Origin: Leeuwenhoekiella sp044542075
GTDB lineage: Bacteria; Bacteroidota; Bacteroidia; Flavobacteriales; Flavobacteriaceae
Reading direction: 5' to 3'
NCBI RefSeq assembly: GCF_044542075.1
Contig: NZ_JBITTU010000009.1
Coordinates: forward strand, 1 to 64,000
DNA length: 64,000 bases
The first letter of the stretch is position 1, and every line of letters starts with the position of its first letter. The position numbers and the translations under genes were made by a program. The notes under the pieces were generated by a model. The model was not told the origin of the DNA and ran no database searches. It saw only the letters and a program-made list of their open reading frames with translations. This document shows, one piece after another, positions 25,902-31,855 of the stretch.

Positions 25902-26005
25902 GACCGCATGACTACTGATGTTTCTGAAATTTTGTTAAAAAAGGCTTTCCTTATTAACAAAATGTTAAAGTTATCAACATAAAACTGAATTTCCTGCGCT
26001 ATTAC

Positions 26006-26035
26006 TTGCGTGAACGAAATATCCGTCTAAATTTG
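26006..26035 (+). promoter_or_regulatory. Strong Bacteroidota-type promoter of the HU gene
   Basis: TTG at 26006-26008 is separated by exactly 19 bases from TAAATTTG at 26028-26035, matching the -33/-7 consensus. Transcription would start near 26041-26044, giving a leader of about 45 bases before the ATG. Confidence 0.8.
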
Positions 26036-26085
26036 TTAGAATATAAATAAAAGTTTAACCGACATTTAATTTTAAAATTTACATT

Positions 26086-26358
26086 ATGAACAAATCAGAT
26101 TTAATTGATGCAATGGCAGAAAGTGCTGGAATTACAAAAGCAGCAGCTAAAAAAGCATTAGAATCTTTCTTAGGCAATGTTGAAAAATCTTTAAAGGGCG
26201 GAGATCGCGTTTCTTTAGTAGGTTTTGGCTCATGGTCTGTATCTCAACGTGCAGCTCGTGAAGGAAGAAATCCACAAACAGGAAAAACTATTCAAATTGC
26301 AGCTAAAAATGTTGTTAAGTTTAAAGCAGGTTCTGACTTATCAGACGCTGTAAACTAA
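26086..26358 (+). CDS. HU family DNA-binding protein
   Basis: A 90-residue nucleoid protein that bends and compacts DNA as a dimer. MNKSDLIDAMAESAGITKAA opens the helical body, GDRVSLVGFGSWSV precedes the beta arm, and RAAREGRNPQTGKTIQI contains the arm with its conserved proline for intercalation. Length is exactly that of HU. A consensus promoter and a strong terminator make it a single-gene unit, as expected for a highly expressed protein. Confidence 0.95.
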   Translation: MNKSDLIDAMAESAGITKAAAKKALESFLGNVEKSLKGGDRVSLVGFGSWSVSQRAAREGRNPQTGKTIQIAAKNVVKFKAGSDLSDAVN

Positions 26359-26382
26359 TTGCATAGCTTCTAAATATTTTTC

Positions 26383-26409
26383 AAAAGCCCTTTTTAAAGG
26401 GCTTTTTTT
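26383..26409 (+). terminator. Intrinsic terminator of the HU gene
   Basis: AAAAGCCCTTT pairs with AAAGGGCTTTT, followed by a run of seven T. Confidence 0.9.
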
Positions 26410-26470
26410 ATTTTTCTTATTTTTTTGTTAATTAATAAAAAAAGGTTAGTTTAGTTGAAAGACTTTATTT

Positions 26471-27031
26471 ATGACGACAAACAAACCTGAAAAGGGCAAT
26501 TTATTAATAGCCGAGCCGGCTATTATAGGAGATGTTTCTTTTAACAGATCTGTCGTTTTACTTGCTAACCATACTGAAGAAGGTTCTGTAGGTTTTATCT
26601 TAAATAAACCGCTTACATTTACCCTCAATGAGCTTATTCCTGAAATTGAGATCGAAATGCAAATCTACAATGGTGGCCCTGTGGAACAAGACAATCTTTA
26701 TTTTTTACACAAAGTACCTCACTTAATTCCTGATAGTATAGAGATTTCTAGCGGAATATATTGGGGAGGTGATTTTGATACTGTTATAGATCTTATAACA
26801 TCAAGGAAAATCACGGCAGAAGAAATTCGGTTTTTTCTGGGATATTCAGGTTGGGATAGCGATCAATTAGATGATGAGCTTAATGCCAACTCGTGGATTG
26901 TAGCAGAAAACATCTACGACAAAGAGATCATTAACAAATGTTTTCCTGACTTCTGGAAAGAAAAAATGATAGAATTAGGTGGGGACTACGTAATCTGGTC
27001 AAATGCTCCAGAAAACCCTAGTTACAATTAA
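26471..27031 (+). CDS. YqgE/AlgH family protein
   Basis: A 186-residue UPF0301 protein. Typical segments are KGNLLIAEPAIIGDVSFNRSVVLLANH at the N-terminus (split over two strands), GSVGFILNKP, an YNGGPVEQDNLYFLHK region and a FFLGYSGWDSDQLDDEL helix followed by NSWIVAE. The name comes from AlgH of Pseudomonas, a proposed regulator of alginate synthesis, but the biochemical role of the family is unknown. No operon partner; the next gene converges from the minus strand 13 bases downstream. Confidence 0.92.
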   Translation: MTTNKPEKGNLLIAEPAIIGDVSFNRSVVLLANHTEEGSVGFILNKPLTFTLNELIPEIEIEMQIYNGGPVEQDNLYFLHKVPHLIPDSIEISSGIYWGGDFDTVIDLITSRKITAEEIRFFLGYSGWDSDQLDDELNANSWIVAENIYDKEIINKCFPDFWKEKMIELGGDYVIWSNAPENPSYN

Positions 27032-27044
27032 CTGCAAGCTCTTT

Positions 27045-27884
27045 TTAACCTAAACGCGCTTTAGCATTTAATTTTCCTATTAAATTTTTAGCAACAAGAT
27101 TTGTATACTCCTTTTTGCGGTATTTTGTTATAGGTTGAATACCTATGATAGAATTTGTAATGAACAACTCATCTGCCTTTTGCAATTCAAACGGAGAAAT
27201 AGCAGCTTCTTCTACGGTGTAGGTATCTAATTTTTCTAAAATATCGAGCAATTGTTTACGTACAATACCCCTAAGACAACCTTCAGTTAGTGGCGGGGTT
27301 TTAATGTGATTATCTTTAACTACAAAAAGATTACCGTTTAACGCTTCTGCAATTGTCTTGTTTGTGTTTATAAGAAGACAGTTTGCAAGATTGTTTTCTT
27401 TTGCAAAAATGCTTCCAGTAACATGTATAATTTTATTAGCTGTTTTAAGGGTACTTAATAAATCTGCATTTAAATAATGATCTTTATAAAGGTCAACCTC
27501 ATAATCAGATTCATTTAAAATAAAAAAAGGATCTGCTAATTCAGTCGCAAAAGCATAAAAACTCACCGCATTATCAGTAGGCAAATATTTACCACCTTCG
27601 TTACGGGTCACTGTTAAGCGAATGCTTGCTGATTTATCGCTTAAACCTGTGGCATCTACCGTTTTTAAAATTTCTTCTTGTAATGACTCTAAAGTAAAAT
27701 GCATTGGAATTTCCATTCGCAATATGCGCATCGAAGCCATAAGCCTAAAATAGTGATCTTCCCAGAATGATATTTTACCACTACTGTATCTAACTGTTTC
27801 AAATACCGCATCTCCATAAAGCATCCCTCTGTTATGCGCTGAGAATTGTGGCGTTTCGGTAATAGTCCCGTTAAAATTAACCAT
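27045..27884 (-). CDS. Aminotransferase class IV (aminodeoxychorismate lyase or branched-chain type)
   Basis: A 279-residue PLP enzyme of fold type IV. SAHNRGMLYGDAVFETVRY (about 16-34 from this start), RLTVTRNEGG, the lysine-bearing STLKTANKII and LTEGCLRGIVRKQLL are family marks. Members include aminodeoxychorismate lyase (folate), branched-chain aminotransferase and D-amino-acid aminotransferase; this one is closest in feel to the first, but the substrate is not certain. I choose the ATG at 27884: the longer frame from 27914 would be read through a terminator hairpin and its T-run. Confidence 0.85.
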   Translation of the reverse strand: MVNFNGTITETPQFSAHNRGMLYGDAVFETVRYSSGKISFWEDHYFRLMASMRILRMEIPMHFTLESLQEEILKTVDATGLSDKSASIRLTVTRNEGGKYLPTDNAVSFYAFATELADPFFILNESDYEVDLYKDHYLNADLLSTLKTANKIIHVTGSIFAKENNLANCLLINTNKTIAEALNGNLFVVKDNHIKTPPLTEGCLRGIVRKQLLDILEKLDTYTVEEAAISPFELQKADELFITNSIIGIQPITKYRKKEYTNLVAKNLIGKLNAKARLG

Positions 27885-27919
27885 AAAAAAAGTCCCTTTT
27901 TTAAGAAGGGACAAATATA
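27885..27919 (-). terminator. Terminator hairpin of the START-like gene abutting a -7 promoter box
   Basis: On the minus strand GTCCCTT (27912-27906) pairs with AAGGGAC (27898-27892), followed by seven T that run into the ATG at 27884. Directly upstream, sharing one base with the stem, is TATATTTG (27919-27912), a perfect TAnnTTTG box. It can end transcripts of the START-like gene while transcripts starting from the box would begin inside the stem. Confidence 0.7.
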
Positions 27920-27936
27920 CTATTTACGAGTTGTTT

Positions 27937-28329
27937 CTAGTTAGAACCTATGATATGTTTCAGTTCAGATATTTGATTTTCCCAAAACATTTTACCTTCA
28001 TCTTCTTCACCAGGCTCAGCAAAATCTGTTACGATTAACGAAACATCTTTTGTAATCTCATCTACAACAATACGCAATTCAAAATAATATAGATTTTCAT
28101 CCTCTACATCATCCATCCATCTGAACTTTATGCGTTCATCACTTTTCTTTCCTAAGAGTTTAGCCTTTTCTTCACTGCCATTCCAAATAAAGGTATAATA
28201 CTCGCCACGTGAATTAACATTATCTGCAAACCACTCAGACATACCAGAGGGTGAAGACATATATTGATACAAAAGTGACGGTGAGGCCTGAATAGGAAAC
28301 TCGATCTCAAATTTTATTTTTTCTTCCAT
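27937..28329 (-). CDS. START-like domain protein
   Basis: A 130-residue single-domain protein of the START/SRPBCC fold. FEIEFPIQASPSLLYQYMSS begins the first strand and helix, GMSEWFADNVN follows, then GEEDEGKMFWENQISELKHI gives the long C-terminal helix. This is a short START-like family usual in Flavobacteriia, predicted to bind a lipid or other hydrophobic ligand; the function is unknown. It is probably a single-gene unit ended by the hairpin at 27885-27912. Confidence 0.88.
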   Translation of the reverse strand: MEEKIKFEIEFPIQASPSLLYQYMSSPSGMSEWFADNVNSRGEYYTFIWNGSEEKAKLLGKKSDERIKFRWMDDVEDENLYYFELRIVVDEITKDVSLIVTDFAEPGEEDEGKMFWENQISELKHIIGSN

Positions 28330-28418
28330 TTTCTATTATTCGGTTGGGTCGCCAATATAAATATTAATTGTTCAGTAAAAAAGAAAGCAGTAATTTTTTT
28401 ATTTTATATTTAAGATGC

Positions 28419-28448
28419 TTGCAGGGTTGGTAATTGTTATTATATTTG
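28419..28448 (+). promoter_or_regulatory. Promoter of the tRNA-Met gene
   Basis: TTG at 28419-28421 and TATATTTG at 28441-28448 are exactly 19 bases apart, the Bacteroidota consensus. Transcription should begin near 28455, about 50 bases before the tRNA. Confidence 0.8.
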
Positions 28449-28506
28449 CACCCGCTTAGCAGATAGCTAGCAAATTTATTAAATATTTCTTTTTAGAAAG
28501 AATTTT

Positions 28507-28580
28507 GGCGAGGTAGCTCAGTTGGTTAGAGCGTCGGATTCATAACCCGGAGGTCGGGGGATCGTGCCCCCCTCTCGCTA
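28507..28580 (+). tRNA. tRNA-Met (anticodon CAT)
   Basis: The 74-base gene folds as a normal cloverleaf. The acceptor stem pairs 28507-28513 with 28573-28579, with G-U at both ends. The D arm is GCTC/GAGC. The anticodon loop TTCATAA has one A-C mismatch at the top of its stem. The T arm is GGGGG/CCCCC around the loop ATCGTGC. CCA is not encoded (CTA follows). G1-U72 rather than a C1-A72 mismatch, and no run of three G-C pairs below the anticodon loop, point to elongator methionine; a CAT-anticodon isoleucine tRNA (lysidine-modified) cannot be ruled out by eye. Confidence 0.93.
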
Positions 28581-28582
28581 CT

Positions 28583-28610
28583 AAAGGCTTCACAGCAATG
28601 TGAAGCCTTT
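28583..28610 (+). terminator. Terminator hairpin of the tRNA-Met gene (copied in each repeat unit)
   Basis: AAAGGCTTCACA pairs with TGTGAAGCCTTT around the GCAA tetraloop, a perfect 12-base stem followed by CTTATTTCT. Identical copies lie at 28947-28974 and 29410-29437. Confidence 0.85.
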
Positions 28611-28623
28611 CTTATTTCTAGTT

Positions 28624-28887
28624 TTGTCAGAACAAATTGTCTACATTTTATATTCTAAAAAGTTTAAGAAGAACTACACTGGAGTTACTACAGATCTAAT
28701 ATCTAGATTTAAATCGCATAATGAATTAGCTAGCAAGGGATGGACTAAAGCCTACAGACCGTGGATGGTTATTTATATCGAGGTTTTTAATTCTAAAAAA
28801 GAAGCACTTAAAAAGGAATAATTCTTTAAATCTGGGCAAGGTCGTGTTAGGAAAGCTAAAATTATAGATACATTTTTAAAAAAATAG
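28624..28887 (+). pseudogene. GIY-YIG nuclease, unit 1 copy, start and stop damaged
   Basis: The frame aligns residue by residue with the copies downstream but begins with TTG where the others have ATG, and AAA is changed to TAA at 28819-28821 after KKEALKKE. Without that stop it would run to 28887 and end RVRKAKIIDTFLKK, 87 residues. The domain has VYILYSKK for GIY, KNYTGVTTDLISRFKSHN for YIG with the catalytic-type arginine, and GWTKAYRPWMVIY. Truncation removes the last 21 residues just after the conserved glutamate. It lies 43 bases after the tRNA and would have to be transcribed past the tRNA terminator or from a promoter I do not see. Confidence 0.8.
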
Positions 28888-28918
28888 TTCGGAGGATTTA
28901 TATCCGCCAGAGGCGGAC

Positions 28919-28944
28919 GGGGGATCGTGCCCCCCCTCTCGCTA
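28919..28944 (+). pseudogene. tRNA-Met 3'-end remnant, unit 2
   Basis: GGGGGATCGTG, then seven C (six in the true tRNA), then TCTCGCTA: the T arm and the 3' acceptor strand of the upstream tRNA-Met. The 5' acceptor, D and anticodon arms are missing, so it cannot be a functional tRNA. It is followed by a copy of the tRNA terminator. Confidence 0.9.
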
Positions 28945-28987
28945 CTAAAGGCTTCACAGCAATGTGAAGCCTTTCTTATTTCTAGTT

Positions 28988-29351
28988 ATGTCAGAACACA
29001 TTGTCTACATTTTATATTTTAAAAAGTTTAAGAAAAACTACACTGGAGTTACTACAGATCTAATATCTAGATTTAAATCGCATAATGAATTAGCTAACAA
29101 GGGATGGACTANNNNNNNNNNNNNNNNNNNNNNNNNNNNNNNNNNNNNNNNNNNNNNNNNNNNNNNNNNNNNNNNNNNNNNNNNNNNNNNNNNNNNNNNN
29201 NNNNNNNNNTAAAGCCTACAGACCGTGGATGGTTATTTATATCGAGGTTTTTAATTCTAAAAAAGAAGCACTTAAAAAGGAAAAATTCTTTAAATCTGGG
29301 CAAGGTCGTGTTAGGAAAGCTAAAATTATAGATACATTTTTAAAAAAATAG
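28988..29351 (+). CDS. GIY-YIG nuclease family protein, unit 2 copy, interrupted by an assembly gap
   Basis: ATG at 28988 follows the hairpin by 13 bases. The left part reads MSEHIVYILYFKKFKKNYTG through GWT to the gap at 29112; the right part resumes KAYRPWMVIYIEVFNSKKEA and ends IDTFLKK at 29351. If nothing but a whole number of repeat units is missing, the joined product is an intact 87-residue single GIY-YIG domain of the UvrC-like/UPF0213 type. It could equally be the front of one copy and the back of another. Such domains cut DNA in homing endonucleases and repair proteins. No DNA-binding domain accompanies it here. Confidence 0.75.
29112..29209. other. Assembly gap of 98 N inside the GIY-YIG array
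   Basis: The left flank ends GGACTA and the right flank begins TAAAGCC; in units 1 and 3 these join directly as GGACTAAAGCC. The flanks therefore belong to the same point of the repeat unit. The missing sequence is most simply zero or more complete units, and the 98 N are probably an arbitrary or estimated length. Confidence 0.95.
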
Positions 29352-29382
29352 TTCGGAGGTTTTATATCCGCCAGAGGCGGAC

Positions 29383-29407
29383 GGGGGATCGTGCCCCCCT
29401 CTCGCTA
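29383..29407 (+). pseudogene. tRNA-Met 3'-end remnant, unit 3
   Basis: GGGGGATCGTG, six C and TCTCGCTA match positions 28556-28580 of the tRNA gene base for base. No 5' half is present. A terminator copy follows at 29410-29437. Confidence 0.9.
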
Positions 29408-29450
29408 CTAAAGGCTTCACAGCAATGTGAAGCCTTTCTTATTTCTAGTT

Positions 29451-29720
29451 ATGTCAGAACACATTGTCTACATTTTATATTCTAAAAAGTTTAAAAAAAA
29501 CTGCACTGGAGTTACTACAGATCTAATATCTAGATTTAAATCCCATAATGAATTAGCTAACAAGGGATGGACTAAAGCCTACAGACCGTGGATGGTTATT
29601 TATATCGAGGTTTTTAATTCTAAAAAAGAAGCACTTAAAAAGGAAAAATTCTTTAAATCTGGGCAAGGGTTTATCAATATTGTCCTTATAGCTTATGTAT
29701 TTTCCTATCAAATTTTTTAA
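29451..29720 (+). CDS. GIY-YIG nuclease family protein, unit 3 copy with replaced C-terminus
   Basis: An 89-residue frame beginning MSEHIVYILYSKKFKKNCTG. It matches the other units as far as FFKSGQG, then identity stops at 29668 and the frame reads into unrelated sequence (FINIVLIAYVFSYQIF). The YIG-motif tyrosine present in units 1 and 2 (KNYTG) is cysteine here (KNCTG), which would be expected to weaken a GIY-YIG active site. The array therefore ends within the nuclease gene, and this copy is probably a non-functional boundary fragment. Confidence 0.65.
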   Translation: MSEHIVYILYSKKFKKNCTGVTTDLISRFKSHNELANKGWTKAYRPWMVIYIEVFNSKKEALKKEKFFKSGQGFINIVLIAYVFSYQIF

Positions 29721-29858
29721 GTAGGAATAGATTCTGTTTTGTTTCCATAGAAATTATTTAACCTTAATTTTGAAAGCTTAATACTATCTAAAAATTCACC
29801 AGAAGCATTAGCGGTTTTATATTAATCTGCATATGCTTCTATTCTTCAATATAGAACT

Positions 29859-31010
29859 ATGATTGAATTCTGGACAAACCATAAGGAGGCGATTATATAT
29901 GCTGCCATTGTTATTGCCATCGTGTTTACGCTTCGGTTTTTAACTAAAAGACTTTACCAGTGGCTAGAAAAGCGTACGTTAACCAAATATCCTAATGAAG
30001 CACCTTCTAATATTCACCTTGCTCAAAAAATTCTCAACGCACTTTGGCTGGTTTTAGGGATTATGGCTCTGGGTTTTATTTTTATTGATGAAGAACAGTA
30101 TAAAACCGCAAGAGAAAATTTTTATATCGTTCTGTATTTAGGTATTGTGGCAGTTCTGACCCTCTTTGCAGCGTCGCTGGTACAAGCCTGGTTTAAAAGA
30201 AGCATTAAACACAGAGTTAATAATAATGAAGACACCACCAGCTATAAGTTTTTAAGGTATATCGCCATTTTTGCAGTTTACTTTTTAGGTGGTATTCTTA
30301 TGCTTATAGCTTTTGAATCTATGCGTAGTTTTGCAGCTACCGCTTTAGGTGGTGCTGGTATCATAGCTGTAGTTGCTGGTGTTGCTTCGCAAGAAGCACT
30401 CTCTAATCTAGTAGGCGGTCTTTTTATAATATTCTTCAAACCCTTTAAACTGGGTGATATAATTAAAGTTGATGAATCTATGGTAGGTACAGTTACAGAT
30501 ATAACACTTAGGCATACTGTTATACGCAACTATGAGAACAAAATGATAGTAATACCTAATGCCATTATTAATAAAGAAAAGCTCATTAATTATGATTTAG
30601 GAACTCATATTTGCTGCCAGTGGATTGAGGTGGGCATTTCTTACGATAGTGATATCGATCTTGCAAAGCGTATTATGCGTGAAGAGTGTGAGGATCATCC
30701 CAACCTAATTGATCACCGTAGCGAACTCGAGAAATACAATGAAGAAAACAAAGTTGTTGTGCGGGTTATAGCGTTAGGAGATTCTTCAGTTACCATACGC
30801 GCCTGGGCGTGGGCAAGTAATTACAATCAGGCGTTTTCTATGAAATGTGATTTGTATGAAAGCATTAAAAAACGATTTGATAAGGAAGGTATAGAAATAC
30901 CATTTCCTCACAGAACTCTTATTTTTAAAGAAACCCAATTAGAAGTACTAAAAGGTAAATCTCAAAATACAAACCAAGTTAGCGTAGAAAAGGAAGAACG
31001 AGATGCTTAA
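29859..31010 (+). CDS. MscS family mechanosensitive ion channel
   Basis: A 383-residue inner-membrane channel that opens under membrane tension. Hydrophobic helices lie at about 10-27, 58-76, 86-108 and 128-147, and the pore-lining TM3 with its glycine/alanine pattern (GGAGIIAVVAGVASQEALSNLVGG) is at about 161-184. The MscS beta domain follows (FKPFKLGDIIKV onward), then the alpha/beta C-terminal domain ending EIPFPHRTLIF, and a charged tail. A TAATTTTG box at 29765-29772 may be the promoter. It ends four bases inside the convergent Nudix gene. Confidence 0.9.
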   Translation: MIEFWTNHKEAIIYAAIVIAIVFTLRFLTKRLYQWLEKRTLTKYPNEAPSNIHLAQKILNALWLVLGIMALGFIFIDEEQYKTARENFYIVLYLGIVAVLTLFAASLVQAWFKRSIKHRVNNNEDTTSYKFLRYIAIFAVYFLGGILMLIAFESMRSFAATALGGAGIIAVVAGVASQEALSNLVGGLFIIFFKPFKLGDIIKVDESMVGTVTDITLRHTVIRNYENKMIVIPNAIINKEKLINYDLGTHICCQWIEVGISYDSDIDLAKRIMREECEDHPNLIDHRSELEKYNEENKVVVRVIALGDSSVTIRAWAWASNYNQAFSMKCDLYESIKKRFDKEGIEIPFPHRTLIFKETQLEVLKGKSQNTNQVSVEKEERDA

Positions 31011-31708
31011 AATTCAAAATTAAAACCCTTTTCTATTAAACTTTGGTAGGTGTCGGGATTAAATTGATATAACTTAGCTGCTCGATGAGATACATCTTTC
31101 TCCTTTTCATTTAATGGAGTCAACAAATTCATCTTTAATATTTTTCTTCTGAAATTAGGCTTATCCATTTCTTTACCTAAAATTTGCTCATAAAGATGCA
31201 TTAATTGCAATAAAGTAAATTTCTGCGGAAGCAAGTTAAATCCTATTGGCTCTTGACGTATTCTACGTCTTAATCTTTTTAAACCTGTTTCTAGAATCTG
31301 AGAGTGATCAAATATTAAGTTTTCTACTTCAGACACTTTAAACCAGGCAACATTCACTGCTGTAAATCCCGGCGTAAGATCATAGTCTTCCTCTTTTATC
31401 AAAGCATAATATCCTATAGTTATAACCCTGGATAATGGGAAACGCTGAGGATCTCCAAAAGCTTTTAACTGTTCTAAGTAAACATCTTCAATACCGGTAA
31501 GTTCAAGTAAAAGTCTATTGGCAGCAGCATCTATGCTTTCATTCTCATAAATCCAACCACCGGGAAGTGCCCACTTATTTTTATTTAAACCATCTGCATG
31601 TTGAACAAGAAGTACTTCAAGAGAGCCTTCGTTTAAACCAAATATTACACAATCTATAGTTATGCTGTCTAATATGACAGCTTTTGACTCTTGGTGATCA
31701 GTACTCAT
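31007..31708 (-). CDS. Nudix-type transcriptional regulator, probably of xylose use
   Basis: A 233-residue protein with an N-terminal Nudix fold (about 10-140) and a C-terminal winged-helix part (about 150-225). The Nudix box begins normally (G51, E57, R65) but has leucine at 66 and 70 where catalytic glutamates are expected, so hydrolase activity is probably lost. This is the NrtR/AraR-like design in which the Nudix domain senses a ligand and the tail binds DNA; in Bacteroides such a protein controls arabinose genes. Here it is divergent from xylB-xylA with a palindrome in between, so it likely responds to xylose or a derivative. It overlaps the convergent mscS stop by four bases. Confidence 0.85.
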   Translation of the reverse strand: MSTDHQESKAVILDSITIDCVIFGLNEGSLEVLLVQHADGLNKNKWALPGGWIYENESIDAAANRLLLELTGIEDVYLEQLKAFGDPQRFPLSRVITIGYYALIKEEDYDLTPGFTAVNVAWFKVSEVENLIFDHSQILETGLKRLRRRIRQEPIGFNLLPQKFTLLQLMHLYEQILGKEMDKPNFRRKILKMNLLTPLNEKEKDVSHRAAKLYQFNPDTYQSLIEKGFNFEF

Positions 31709-31801
31709 TAACTTTAAATTGAATGTATATTAGTTGATTTTCTAGGGCTCTAAATTTATAAAAATTATGTGGAATAGATTTTTATGTATATACTTGTAGT
31801 C

Positions 31802-31826
31802 AAATAAACTATAAGAGTGTTTATTT
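31802..31826. promoter_or_regulatory. Perfect palindrome before xylB, candidate operator of the Nudix regulator
   Basis: AAATAAAC (31802-31809) and GTTTATTT (31819-31826) are exact inverted repeats with a nine-base spacer. The site ends 29 bases before the xylB ATG, in the 147-base divergent intergenic region. It lacks the shape of a terminator. Binding by the adjacent regulator is inferred from position and symmetry. Confidence 0.6.
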
Positions 31827-31855
31827 TTACATTATTAACTATTAATTGAACACTA

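Larger units (their letters stand above)
28556..29668 (+). repeat. Tandem array of a ~363-base tRNA-3'-end/terminator/GIY-YIG unit
   Basis: At least three head-to-tail copies. Unit 1 is 28556-28918 (363 bases), unit 2 is 28919-29382 (464 bases including 98 N), and unit 3 is 29383-29668, cut short at its 3' end. Each starts at the T-arm of tRNA-Met (GGGGGATCGTGCCCCCC), continues through the tRNA end and the terminator hairpin, then a GIY-YIG nuclease frame. Between units a 23-base segment with the palindrome CCGCC-AGA-GGCGG replaces the two bases that join CGGAGG to the T-arm in the real tRNA. Copies differ by scattered point changes. Confidence 0.9.

Noticed and set aside
27045..27914. Aminotransferase start at 27914
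   Set aside because: Those ten residues would be translated from a terminator stem and poly-T; ATG 27884 begins at the conserved region.
28507..28580. Initiator tRNA-fMet
   Set aside because: Position 1-72 is G-U rather than C-A mismatch, and the anticodon stem lacks the three consecutive G-C pairs of initiators.
28600..28821. Longer GIY-YIG protein starting at GTG inside the terminator hairpin
   Set aside because: The extra N-terminus is read from the hairpin and differs in nature from the conserved domain; units 2 and 3 have a clean ATG just before the conserved SEHIVYIL.
28556..29668. CRISPR-like or phage-attachment array
   Set aside because: Repeats are 363 bases with coding content and no spacers, and there is no cas gene, integrase or second prophage boundary. 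A tRNA-fragment repeat unit describes it better.
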